NCBI GenBank assembly: GCA_023450335.1
Contig: JAEXHA010000157.1
Span: 1 to 41,111, forward strand
DNA: 41,111 nt
Reading direction: 5' to 3'
Origin: Actinomycetes bacterium
GTDB taxonomy: Bacteria > Actinomycetota > Actinomycetes > Actinomycetales > Microbacteriaceae
A program made the position numbers and the translations under genes. Below, piece after piece: positions 15,452-23,161 of this stretch (the first letter of the stretch is position 1; every line of letters starts with the position of its first letter). The notes below the pieces were generated by a model. The model was given only the letters and a program-made list of their open reading frames with translations, was not told the DNA's origin and searched no databases.

Positions 15452-15469
15452 AGACACCGAACTACTTGG
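15452..15469 (+). promoter_or_regulatory. Putative MarR operator (strong copy)
   Basis: AGACACCGAACTACTTGG matches all 18 positions of the element and covers the predicted transcription start, the same geometry as at 5287-5304. Confidence 0.6.
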
Positions 15470-15517
15470 GCACGGTCGGTTTCCCATCGACCGCAATTCG
15501 CGAACGCAGGAGATTCA

Positions 15518-17038
15518 ATGAAGAACCGACCTCGGGTCATCGCGGCAACCGCTGCATTGGCCATGGCTTTCGTCCTCGGGGGATGTGGAGCAACAACAGA
15601 CCCCGACGGGACCACCGGCTCACAGGAGCACGAAATCACCATCGCCCTCGAGAGGGCGCCTGCGGGTGGATTCGACACATCGAAGTGGAACTGGTCCACC
15701 TTCGCCCCACTGGCGCAGGCCTCGTATGAGGGATTCCTCCACGGGGACCCCGATGGAGGGTATGAGGCAGCGCTGGCCACCGAATGGGAGTGGGTGTCCG
15801 ACACGGAGTTCCGGATGGTCCTCCGAGAAGGAGTCACCTTCAGCGACGGAGAGCCCTTCGATGCCGAGGCGGCCAAGGTGAACCTCGAGGTGCACCAGGC
15901 CAACCCGCAGTTGGCCACGTTGGAGAGCGTCGAGGTGGTCGACGATCTCGAGGTGCTCTTGCACTTCTCGCAGTTCCTCCCGGGTCTTGAGCGGATGATG
16001 TCCCAGCAGATGGGTCTGGTCATCAGCCCCGCCGCTCTCGCCGCCCCCGAGGTCCTGGTGGAAGGTCCTGTCGGGGCGGGCCCGTACATTCTGGATCAGG
16101 CCGCCTCCGTCTCAGAGAGCCGGTACGTGTTCGAGAAGAATGCCGACTACTGGAACGCCGACGAAGTCGCCTTCGACACCATGACATTCCGGGTCATCGA
16201 CGATCCGCAGGCGGCCTTCAGCGCGCTGCAATCGGGCGAAGTCGACATGACGTGGGCGCGCTACCCGAACGTCGACGCGGCACGCTCCGCCGGCTTCGAA
16301 GTGTTCGAAGGCCCCGGCTCGGTCCTCATGGTGCAGTTCGTCGACATGGCCGGTTCGGAGATTCCGGCCCTTGCCGACGAGCGCGTACGCCAGGCACTGA
16401 ACTACGCCATCGATCGGGAGGCGTTCGAGGCCGCCGTCAGCCCCGGCCGTGTCACCTCCCAGTGGGCCAATAGCGAAACCGAGGCCTACGACGAAAGCCT
16501 CGACGACTTCTACACCTACGACGTCGACAAGGCCAAGGCGCTGCTGAAGGAAGCCGGCTACGGCGACGGGTTCACGCTCCCGATCTCGACCACTCCGGTG
16601 AACCAGATCGCCCTCGAGGCGATCGCGGCGAACCTGAAAGCCATCGGCGTGACCGTCGAGCTCATCGTCAAGCCCATTGCGGAGTGGGTGCCGGCGGCGA
16701 CGTCGGGTCAGTTCCCGGCCATCCTCGTCCCGCTTTCCAGCAACGGCTCCTACGTGGACTACGGCAACTTCGTCCGTCCTGACGGCGGCTCCAACACGCG
16801 GCAGTACGACGACCCTCAGGGCGTCGAGCTGTACACGAAGGCGTCGGCAATCCGTGACGACGCGGAGCGGGTTGCGGCGTGGCAGGAGATGTCGGCGTAC
16901 TTCACCGAGAACGCATGGACGATCCCCATCCAGCAGACAACGACCTTCTTCTTCTACGACGCGGACGTCGTGTCCGGGGTCGAGCGTCCGTTCGGCAACC
17001 TGCTGCCGGCCATCTACTGGTTGCAGCCCGCAGGCTGA
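15518..17038 (+). CDS. ABC transporter substrate-binding lipoprotein (family 5, DppA/OppA-like)
   Basis: A 506-residue extracytoplasmic binding protein. The N-terminus is a lipoprotein signal (MKNRPRVIAATAALAMAFVL) with lipobox LGGC and lipid-accepting Cys23. The SBP_bac_5 signature is visible in LAQASYEGFL, VTFSDGEPFDAEAAKVN, VGAGPYIL, LADERVRQALNYAIDREAF and the late NAWTIPI. GCAGGAG precedes the ATG closely. It is physically separated from its presumed permease/ATPase operon (5976-9506) but carries the same operator, so expression should be joint. The family binds peptides, nickel chelates, opines and sugars; here an aromatic or plant-derived ligand is inferred from context only. Confidence 0.92.
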   Translation: MKNRPRVIAATAALAMAFVLGGCGATTDPDGTTGSQEHEITIALERAPAGGFDTSKWNWSTFAPLAQASYEGFLHGDPDGGYEAALATEWEWVSDTEFRMVLREGVTFSDGEPFDAEAAKVNLEVHQANPQLATLESVEVVDDLEVLLHFSQFLPGLERMMSQQMGLVISPAALAAPEVLVEGPVGAGPYILDQAASVSESRYVFEKNADYWNADEVAFDTMTFRVIDDPQAAFSALQSGEVDMTWARYPNVDAARSAGFEVFEGPGSVLMVQFVDMAGSEIPALADERVRQALNYAIDREAFEAAVSPGRVTSQWANSETEAYDESLDDFYTYDVDKAKALLKEAGYGDGFTLPISTTPVNQIALEAIAANLKAIGVTVELIVKPIAEWVPAATSGQFPAILVPLSSNGSYVDYGNFVRPDGGSNTRQYDDPQGVELYTKASAIRDDAERVAAWQEMSAYFTENAWTIPIQQTTTFFFYDADVVSGVERPFGNLLPAIYWLQPAG

Positions 17039-17048
17039 ACATACTGAT

Positions 17049-17095
17049 GATGCCGGTTCAGGGTGGGGCGATGGCTCCGTCCCTGAACCGGCATC
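17049..17095. terminator. Long perfect hairpin after the binding-protein gene
   Basis: GATGCCGGTTCAGGG (17049-17063) pairs perfectly with 17081-17095, a 15-bp stem with a 17-nt loop, starting 11 bp after the stop codon. No U-tract follows, so it may act as a factor-assisted terminator or protect the 3' end. Confidence 0.65.
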
Positions 17096-17129
17096 CTCTG
17101 TGTCAGCCCTCGCCCTCTGAAGGAGCCAC

Positions 17130-17990
17130 ATGACCGCCCGCGCCATTCTTCACGACCTGCTCGACTCGCTCGCTGCCGGAGATCCGTCCGGCGTCCGCTG
17201 GGCAACCGATGTGCGCTGTACCGAGAACAATGTGCCGCTGCCTGTAGGCGACGGTGCGTGGCAGACCGTCGATGCGGTCGACCGGCTGGACATCTGGATC
17301 GTCGCCGAACGCGCGGCCTCCGTGAACGGCATCCTGCGGGAGGGAATGGACTGGAGTCCGTTCTGCGCGCGCATCGCCCTCGACAGTGCGCGCCGCGTGT
17401 CCGAGTACGAGTTGGTGGTGATCCGGGGCAAGGATGCCGCCGGTGCGTTCCACGACGCGGACCTCGGGCTCCGGCCCGAGTTCGGTCTTGAGGTGAACCC
17501 GGGAAGCCGCACTGCGGCCGCGGAGATGGTGCGCCTCGTCGACGGGTATTTCTCCACCCTGCAGCAGAACACGGGAACGCTGAAAACCCGGTTCCACGCC
17601 GATTGCCGGCGACGTGAGAACGGCGTATGGACGACGCAGAATTCCGATCCCAATGCGCCGCCGACGATGCGCATGGACTGCGCCGCCTCATTCGAATTGG
17701 GGTTCTTCCGTGGCAACGAGCGGGTGCGCGGTCGTCGGTACCCGATCGTGGACGAGGAGAACGGGCTCGTTCTCGCGGGTGCGTTCATCGATCACAGCGG
17801 GCGGCTGAAGGAGTACACGCTCACAGACGGTCGCACCATACCGGCAGGGTTCCAGCGGCCGCACACGTATGCCATGCTCGAGGCCTTCAAGATCGTCGGT
17901 GGCGAACTCGTCGCCATCGAGGCTGTGTTCCACCCGGTGCCCTACCGGATGATGGCGTCCTGGCCCACGGTTGACGGCGACGGGCGGTGA
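17130..17990 (+). CDS. DUF8021-like protein
   Basis: A 286-residue protein. The C-terminal half has a pattern I associate with DUF8021: DGYFSTLQQN, then FHADCRRRENGVWTTQN, MRMDCAASFELGFF and RGRRYPIVDEENGLVLAGAF, ending in HTYAMLEAFKIVGGELVAIEAVF. The N-terminal half resembles an NTF2/SnoaL-type cone, so the protein may be another tandem of that fold. GAAGGAG lies 7 nt before the ATG. It follows the binding-protein gene after a hairpin and is the last rightward gene of the island's first half. Bacterial relatives have no proven activity; the family name is from memory and should be confirmed. Confidence 0.6.
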   Translation: MTARAILHDLLDSLAAGDPSGVRWATDVRCTENNVPLPVGDGAWQTVDAVDRLDIWIVAERAASVNGILREGMDWSPFCARIALDSARRVSEYELVVIRGKDAAGAFHDADLGLRPEFGLEVNPGSRTAAAEMVRLVDGYFSTLQQNTGTLKTRFHADCRRRENGVWTTQNSDPNAPPTMRMDCAASFELGFFRGNERVRGRRYPIVDEENGLVLAGAFIDHSGRLKEYTLTDGRTIPAGFQRPHTYAMLEAFKIVGGELVAIEAVFHPVPYRMMASWPTVDGDGR

Positions 17991-18034
17991 CCTCCGCACA
18001 TCGTCACGTCACCGGAACCGCGCCGTTCTCCGAG

Positions 18035-18451
18035 TCACTGCGCGGATGGGGTCCGAGGCGCCCGGCCGGCAGCACGGAAGCTGGCGATCCGCTCTCCGCC
18101 TGCGCCTGTGACGATCACGTCGACCAGGAGTGACGTTGCAGTCGTCTCCACCGCAACGGCTTCGGCCACGATGCGGTCCCCTTCGCGTGCGGGGCGGTGG
18201 AATCGGATGTCTGCATCGGTGGTGAGCGCACCGCGCATGCGCGTCGTCGCGGCGAAGGCGAATGCGGTGTCGGCGAGGAGGAAGATCCACCCACCGTGGG
18301 CGAGCCCGCCTCCGTTGGTCATCTCTGCACGGATGGTGAGCGCAAGGGTCACCGCACCGTCGGTGACGCAGATCAACTCCATGCCGGCGGCGGTGAAGGA
18401 GGCATCGGTGGCGATCAGCTCGTGAACGGCGGCGACAGCGGCATCGGTCAT
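18035..18451 (-). CDS. Hotdog-fold thioesterase (PaaI-like)
   Basis: A 138-residue PaaI-type acyl-CoA thioesterase. The family core is clear: NGGGLAHGGWIFLLADTAFAFA, where G-x-x-H-G-G-x-x-x-x-L-x-D contains the catalytic acid, followed by ADIRFHRPAREGDRIVAEAV. PaaI enzymes hydrolyse hydroxyphenylacetyl-CoA and related aryl-CoA thioesters that have stalled in the pathway. Its ATG overlaps the end of the PaaX-type regulator gene by 4 bp, so the two are cotranscribed. No phenylacetyl-CoA epoxidase genes are nearby, so the substrate is likely the product of the CoA ligase encoded divergently. Confidence 0.85.
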   Translation of the reverse strand: MTDAAVAAVHELIATDASFTAAGMELICVTDGAVTLALTIRAEMTNGGGLAHGGWIFLLADTAFAFAATTRMRGALTTDADIRFHRPAREGDRIVAEAVAVETTATSLLVDVIVTGAGGERIASFRAAGRAPRTPSAQ

Positions 18452-19275
18452 ACGGAAATGCTCTCTTCGATGGCGACGAGATGCTCAAGCGCGGGTCCCG
18501 CCCAGCGGGCGTCGAGGTCGTGGAACAGGCGGTAGGCATTCGCACGCGGCCAGTTCGGCGGCAGCAGATGGTCGGGCAACTCCGGATCGAACAGGGGAAA
18601 ATGTCGCCAGGCGGTCACCAGCTCGATCCAGTTCTTCCAGATGGCTTCGGGCGTCGACGGGGCGGCGTCGCCGAATCGAGCGAGAAACGTCGTGTAGCGA
18701 GCGCGCAGCGAGTCCATGTCCCACGCGCTCTGTGCGAGGCGCGAGGGCTCATCGACGCTTCGAGCCGCACGGAACACGTGCACGTCGGAGATGTCTTCCG
18801 CCCCGGCGAGGAGTTCCAGGGTGCTCGCCTCATTCTGGGTGTGCGGCGAGATCCAGACGCCGTTGCCGAGCGATCCGAACCCGAGCCAACCCAGCGCGGT
18901 GCGGAAATGATGCCGCACGGCACGGGCCTGTTCGGGGACTTTCAGCGTGACGATCAGCCACTCGCCGTTCCATTCGATAGGACGACCGAAGTCGGCAACA
19001 CGCTCGGCAGCTTTGGCCAACCCGATCCGATGCTCTTCGGGAACGTGCAAGCGCGTGCGCCGTCCGACACGTTCTCTGGTCAGCCAGCCGGCAGACACCG
19101 CGCGAGACAGCGTCTGTCTGGCGGTGGCATCCCGCGCTCCCAGTTGGGCGAGACCGTGCACATACGTCTCCTGCCAGAGCGCGAGTCGATTCGGGGCGGC
19201 CACAGAGCCCAGCACGGTCAGCAGTAGGGTCTTGGTCCGACGTGTCGGTGCGAGGTCTCCGGTCGACTCGCTCAT
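18448..19275 (-). CDS. PaaX-family transcriptional regulator
   Basis: A 275-residue PaaX-type repressor. The winged helix (LLTVLGSVAAPNRLALWQETYVHGL, then RQTLSRAVSAGWLTRERVGRRTRLHV) is followed by the central Cas2-like domain (WNGEWLIVTLKVPEQARAVRHHFR, GFGSLGNGVWISPH) and the C-terminal PaaX domain (WIELVTAWRHFPLFDPELPDHLLPPNWP). In E. coli PaaX represses phenylacetate genes and is released by phenylacetyl-CoA. Here it is divergent from the amidohydrolase/CoA-ligase operon and probably senses an aryl-CoA from it. A TAGCGT box 6 nt before the ATG suggests a leaderless start. Confidence 0.88.
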   Translation of the reverse strand: MSESTGDLAPTRRTKTLLLTVLGSVAAPNRLALWQETYVHGLAQLGARDATARQTLSRAVSAGWLTRERVGRRTRLHVPEEHRIGLAKAAERVADFGRPIEWNGEWLIVTLKVPEQARAVRHHFRTALGWLGFGSLGNGVWISPHTQNEASTLELLAGAEDISDVHVFRAARSVDEPSRLAQSAWDMDSLRARYTTFLARFGDAAPSTPEAIWKNWIELVTAWRHFPLFDPELPDHLLPPNWPRANAYRLFHDLDARWAGPALEHLVAIEESISV

Positions 19276-19281
19276 GAACTC

Positions 19282-19287
19282 ACGCTA
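19282..19287 (-). promoter_or_regulatory. -10 box of leaderless PaaX-type gene promoter
   Basis: TAGCGT on the minus strand (TANNNT) ends 6 nt before the ATG at 19275. Confidence 0.45.
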
Positions 19288-19330
19288 CTCCGCACTCAGG
19301 GAACTCGATGCAATGACATACTACGAACAT

Positions 19331-19362
19331 TTGACGATCGCACACCACATGTAATACCTTAC
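19331..19362 (+). promoter_or_regulatory. Promoter/operator region of amidohydrolase operon
   Basis: TTGACG (19331-19336) is a likely -35 box. The AT-rich GTAATACCTTAC at 19351-19362 contains the -10 region and forms a short inverted repeat (GTAA/TTAC) that could be part of a regulator site. The exact -10 hexamer is ambiguous. Confidence 0.4.
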
Positions 19363-19394
19363 GGGTAGTCGAAACCGAGGCGAAGGAGCCGTGG

Positions 19395-19436
19395 ATGCGC
19401 GCACGACCCAGTGAGGTCCCGTCGGTGATCGGATGA
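19395..19436 (+). CDS. Candidate 13-aa leader peptide (MRARPSEVPSVIG)
   Basis: AAGGAG at 19383-19388 is 6 nt before this ATG and is the best ribosome-binding site in the region. The TGA at 19434-19436 overlaps the ATG of the amidohydrolase (19433) as ATGA. The amidohydrolase has no good site of its own, so coupling through this leader is likely. Confidence 0.45.
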   Translation: MRARPSEVPSVIG

Positions 19437-20263
19437 GTCGCGAAATCGATCTCAGCGCCATCCAGGCGATCGACGTGCACGTTCACGTCGAGTCTTCGGT
19501 CACGAGCGCCCCGGATGCCCGACGTCATCCGACCCTGGGCTTTCCGCTGCCGACGGTGCGAGATCTGGCAGAGCTGTACCGGGGGCTCGGAATGGCCGCT
19601 GTCGTCTTCCCGGTGGACGCTCCGCATTCGCTCGGGAATCCGGTCAGCAATGAAGAGGTGGCAGACCTGGCGGCGGAGTCACCCGATGTGCTGATCCCGT
19701 TCGCGAGCATCGACCCCGTACGCCGCCCGCGTGGGCCGGAGACGGCGCGCGAGCTGGTCACCGCGCACGGGGTGCGCGGCTTCAAGTTCCATCCCGGAGT
19801 TCAGGGGTTCTTCGCCAACGATCACCTGGCGTATCCCCTGTATGCCGAGATCGAGCAACTGGGCGTGCCTGCCGTGTTTCACACCGGACAGATGGGCGGG
19901 GGTGCAGGGGCGCGATTGAAGCACTGTGACCCGATCCATCTGGATGATGTCGCCGTCGACTTCCCGGACTTGAAGATCGTCATCGCCCACCCGTCCTTCC
20001 CGTGGCAGGACGTCGCCCTGGCCATTGCCGGCATGCGGCCGAACGTGTACATCGACCTGTCCGGATGGTCGCCCCGGTACTTCCCGCCACAACTCATCCA
20101 GCAGTCCAATACCATCCTGAAAGACAAGGTCATGTTCGGTTCCGATTACCCCGTCATCAATCCGCAGCGATGGCTGGCCGACTTCGCCGAGGCCGGTTTC
20201 CGAGACGATGTGCGTCCCGGCATCCTCAAGGGCAACGCCGCACGCGTTCTGGGCCTGTCATGA
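19433..20263 (+). CDS. Amidohydrolase-2 family metal-dependent hydrolase
   Basis: A 276-residue TIM-barrel amidohydrolase of the ACMSD/gamma-resorcylate decarboxylase group. Metal ligands are visible: H16-x-H18 (DVHVHVES), H150 (VFHTG), H186 (IAHPSFPW) and D238 (FGSDYPV). Family members decarboxylate aromatic acids or hydrolyse C-C and C-N bonds; in Rhodococcus p-hydroxycinnamate catabolism, CouO of this family hydrolyses an aryl beta-ketoacyl-CoA. The next gene is a CoA ligase (4-bp overlap) and SDRs follow, which fits a CouO-like role, but a decarboxylase is equally possible. It is first in a five-gene operon with every junction overlapping. Confidence 0.82.
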   Translation: MSREIDLSAIQAIDVHVHVESSVTSAPDARRHPTLGFPLPTVRDLAELYRGLGMAAVVFPVDAPHSLGNPVSNEEVADLAAESPDVLIPFASIDPVRRPRGPETARELVTAHGVRGFKFHPGVQGFFANDHLAYPLYAEIEQLGVPAVFHTGQMGGGAGARLKHCDPIHLDDVAVDFPDLKIVIAHPSFPWQDVALAIAGMRPNVYIDLSGWSPRYFPPQLIQQSNTILKDKVMFGSDYPVINPQRWLADFAEAGFRDDVRPGILKGNAARVLGLS

Positions 20264-21837
20264 GTGCGCCACAGACGGTCGTCCAACTGCTGGATCGACA
20301 CGCGGCCGGCCGCGGCGAACACCCTTTCCTCCTCTTCGGCGGACACACGACCACATACGCACAGATGGCGCAGCGGACCATCCGCATCGCCAACGCCTTT
20401 GCGGATTTCGGCATGTCCCGCGGCGATCGCGTCGCCATCCTGAGCTCGAACCGGCCGGAGTTCCTCGAAGCATGGTTCGCGAGTGCCCGATTGGGCGCGA
20501 TCGAGGTGCCGGTCAATGTCGCGCTGCGCGGGAGGTTCCTGTCGTATCTGCTCGCCGACGCGGGCGCTCGGTTCCTCGTCGTGGAGGAGGCGCTGCTCGA
20601 TCAGATCAATGACGTCGTGGCCGACCTGCCGGATCTTGAGACGGTCTTCGTGATCGGCTCAGGGAACGTCGACGGGCGCAGGTCGGTGCCTTTCCGAGAC
20701 CTCGCCGCTGTCGGCAGCGATGATCCGGTCGACACCGTCGTCGATGCGACCGCGACCGCGGTGATCGGCTACACCTCGGGCACCACCGGGCCGTCGAAGG
20801 GGGTCATGCTCAGCCACCGTGCCGCATGGTATGCGGGGTCGGATGGTGCCGCAGAGCGCGGCTTGACGGCTGAGGATGTCTTCTCCACCTCCCTTCCCCT
20901 GTTCCACCTGAACGCCCAGCACCTCGCGACAGTAGCCATCCTGTCTGTCGGTGCCACGCTCGCATTGGAGCCGAAATTCTCCGCGAGGGGGTTCTGGGAG
21001 AGCCTGGCGGCCGTGCGGGCCACGCACGTGAACGTGATCGGTGCCATGCTCGGCATCCTGCTGCGCCAGCCGCCGAGTGAGATCGAGTGGACGGACTATC
21101 CCCGGATGACATTCGCGGGACCACTCACCGAGGAACTCGTGCGCGAAGCCCGCCGCAGGTGGAACCTCGGATTCGTGACCGGGTACGGTGCGACGGAGTC
21201 CGGCATCGTCACCTATTCCGGGACGGTGGGGCTTCCGGACGGGTCGTGCGGAAAGCCCAGTCCACACTTCGAAGTCGCACTCGTGGACGATGCGGGCCAA
21301 CCCGTTCCCGTCGGAACGGTCGGCGAGATCGTGACCCGACCGCGGCGCGCCGGTTCGATGATGTCCGAGTACTGGCGCATGCCGGAGAAGACCGTCGAAG
21401 CGTTCCGTGACCTGTGGTATCACTCCGGCGACCTGGGTCGCTTCGACGACGACGGGTTTCTCTTCTTCGTCGATCGCAAGAAGGACGCGATCCGACGCCG
21501 AGGCGAGAACATCTCCTCCTTCGAACTCGAGCAGGCGATCATGGACTATCCGGGCGTGGTCGAGGTGGCGGCCATCGGCGTTCCCTCGGACCTGAGCGAG
21601 GACGACGTCAAGGCGTGCATCCGTATCGGGCCCGATGCCGAGTTCGTCCCCACAGCATTCCTCGAGTGGGCGGGGGACCACCTGCCCCGTTACATGGTTC
21701 CGCGCTACGTAGAGGTGGTGGACGAGCTTCCCCGTACGCCCACCCAACGGATCGAGAAGTACCGTCTGCGTGAGACCGCACGGTCGGCGAAGACGTGGGA
21801 TGCCGAACTTGGCGACTACCTCGGGGATGCAACATGA
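20260..21837 (+). CDS. AMP-forming acyl-CoA ligase (CaiC/fatty-acyl-CoA synthetase-like)
   Basis: A 525-residue ANL-superfamily ligase that activates a carboxylic acid to its CoA thioester. It has the P-loop GYTSGTTGPSKGVMLSH, the A5 motif GYGATESG, and the hinge region YHSGDLGRFDDDGFLFFVDR followed by KKDAIRRRGENISSFELE. The C-terminal motif reads PTQRIEKYRLR: where many ligases have GK there is QR, although a lysine is present three residues later. Related crotonobetaine-ligase-like proteins show similar ends (from memory), so activity is still likely. The ATG overlaps the amidohydrolase stop. The substrate is probably an aryl or arylpropanoid acid. Confidence 0.88.
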   Translation: MSAPQTVVQLLDRHAAGRGEHPFLLFGGHTTTYAQMAQRTIRIANAFADFGMSRGDRVAILSSNRPEFLEAWFASARLGAIEVPVNVALRGRFLSYLLADAGARFLVVEEALLDQINDVVADLPDLETVFVIGSGNVDGRRSVPFRDLAAVGSDDPVDTVVDATATAVIGYTSGTTGPSKGVMLSHRAAWYAGSDGAAERGLTAEDVFSTSLPLFHLNAQHLATVAILSVGATLALEPKFSARGFWESLAAVRATHVNVIGAMLGILLRQPPSEIEWTDYPRMTFAGPLTEELVREARRRWNLGFVTGYGATESGIVTYSGTVGLPDGSCGKPSPHFEVALVDDAGQPVPVGTVGEIVTRPRRAGSMMSEYWRMPEKTVEAFRDLWYHSGDLGRFDDDGFLFFVDRKKDAIRRRGENISSFELEQAIMDYPGVVEVAAIGVPSDLSEDDVKACIRIGPDAEFVPTAFLEWAGDHLPRYMVPRYVEVVDELPRTPTQRIEKYRLRETARSAKTWDAELGDYLGDAT

Positions 21838-22331
21838 ACGTCACCGACCGGCTCGGCGCTATCGGGCGCGAGCGCGGCGACCATGCCGCTGTCGCAGCGT
21901 GCGCCGAGGTCGCGACGGCCTTTTGTGAACTGCTGGACGCGGGTGACGCCGCCGCGGCCTTCCAGCTCCACGCCGCTGACCTCGACTTCTACCCGCCCGG
22001 AGCGCAGGCGGCGCTGTCGCGCGATGCGGCGCAGACCGCTGCGGAACGCATGCTCAGGGCATACCCGGGCCGGCGCACCCTCCACGTCATCGGCAATTTC
22101 CTGGGCCAAGCGGTCGCCGCCGACCGGGTCGATGCACAGTACGTGGTGACGGTCTACGAACTCACGCGCCCGGAGGGCGGGGGTGCCGTTGAGCGGGAAG
22201 TGCCGCACCTGTTCGCTCTGGCACACGAGCTCGCGGTGTTCCGCCGCGAACCGGACGGCGCGTGGCGATACGCATCACAGCGAATGATTCCCATCGCACC
22301 CCTGCGACCGTTCGGCGAGGAGACACCCTGA
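21834..22331 (+). CDS. SnoaL-like / NTF2-fold protein
   Basis: A 165-residue NTF2-fold protein: the opening helix VAACAEVATAFCELLDAGDAAAAFQLHAAD, the acidic turn DLDFYPPGAQAALSRDAAQTAAERM, then strands IGNFLGQAVAADRVDAQYVVTVYEL and a final RREPDGAWRYASQRM. It is the third gene of its operon and shows 4-bp and 1-bp overlaps with its neighbours, so it is a true operon member. It is distinct from the two in the MarR regulon. Function unknown; dehydratase, isomerase or lyase chemistry is possible. Confidence 0.65.
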   Translation: MNVTDRLGAIGRERGDHAAVAACAEVATAFCELLDAGDAAAAFQLHAADLDFYPPGAQAALSRDAAQTAAERMLRAYPGRRTLHVIGNFLGQAVAADRVDAQYVVTVYELTRPEGGGAVEREVPHLFALAHELAVFRREPDGAWRYASQRMIPIAPLRPFGEETP

Positions 22332-23161
22332 TGGATTTCACCCGCACCCTCGAGGATCCTCTCGCGCATCCCGGTGCTGCGGCGCAGAACCGCACGGCGC
22401 TGGTGGTCGGCGGCGGCCTCAGCGGCGTTCACGGCGGCATCGGCTTCGCGACGGCCTGGACATTGGCCGGCGACGGTGCGCGAATAATCATCGCAGATCG
22501 CGACGCGGAGGCCGCCGAACGCGCACGCGCGCTGATTGCGGCTGAGGGAGCCGAGGTGGCCGTGGTGATCGGCGATGTCGTCGACGATGCCGCGTGCCGC
22601 CGGCTCGTCGCAGACGCCGCTGATGTGTTCGGCGGATTCGACGCGGTGGTCACCACGGTCGGTCGCGGCGACCTCGAGGGGATCCTCGAGGTGGACCGCA
22701 CCGGATGGGACTCGATGCTCGCCGTGAACCTCACCTCGGCGTGGGAAATCATCCGGCATGCAGCGGACATTCTTCCCGAGGGGTCGAGCATCGTGACGAC
22801 TTCGTCGGGAGCCGCCGGCTCCCGCGGCCCCGGAGCGCCCTACAACGTGGCCAAGGCTGCACTCGAGCAACTCACGATCGGCGCTGCGGCCACCCTTGCG
22901 CCGCGCGGCGTGCGCGTGAACGCCGTGCGCGTCGGCACGATCTGGTCATCGTTCGCGGCCCGCGCCTTCGATGAGGATCTGCGAATCGCGCGCGCCGCCC
23001 AGGTGGCCATGCGCACCGAGGGCAACGTCTGGGACATCGCGGCGGCCATCGCATTTCTGACCGGCGAGCGTGCTCGCTGGATCACGGGGCAGGTCCTCGC
23101 CGTCGACGGCGGTGGGCCGACCCCGGCGCCCATCGGGCACCGGGGCGGGGAGGAGAAGTGA
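22331..23161 (+). CDS. Short-chain dehydrogenase/reductase
   Basis: A 276-residue classical-type SDR. The nucleotide motif is extended (VVGGGLSGVHGGIGFATA), the D-R after strand 2 (IIIADRDAEAAERA) favours NAD(H), and the catalytic set is S in TTSSGAAG and YNVAK. The C-terminus (WITGQVLAVDGGG) is typical. The first 20 residues (MDFTRTLEDPLAHPGAAAQN) are an extra N-terminal arm. In this operon it probably oxidises a 3-hydroxyacyl-CoA or a benzylic/side-chain alcohol. Start overlaps the previous stop by one base. Confidence 0.85.
   Translation: MDFTRTLEDPLAHPGAAAQNRTALVVGGGLSGVHGGIGFATAWTLAGDGARIIIADRDAEAAERARALIAAEGAEVAVVIGDVVDDAACRRLVADAADVFGGFDAVVTTVGRGDLEGILEVDRTGWDSMLAVNLTSAWEIIRHAADILPEGSSIVTTSSGAAGSRGPGAPYNVAKAALEQLTIGAAATLAPRGVRVNAVRVGTIWSSFAARAFDEDLRIARAAQVAMRTEGNVWDIAAAIAFLTGERARWITGQVLAVDGGGPTPAPIGHRGGEEK

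Noticed and set aside
19433..20263. Amidohydrolase called a specific decarboxylase (ACMSD or gamma-resorcylate)
   Set aside because: Metal ligands fit the family, but nothing separates decarboxylase from CouO-like hydrolase.
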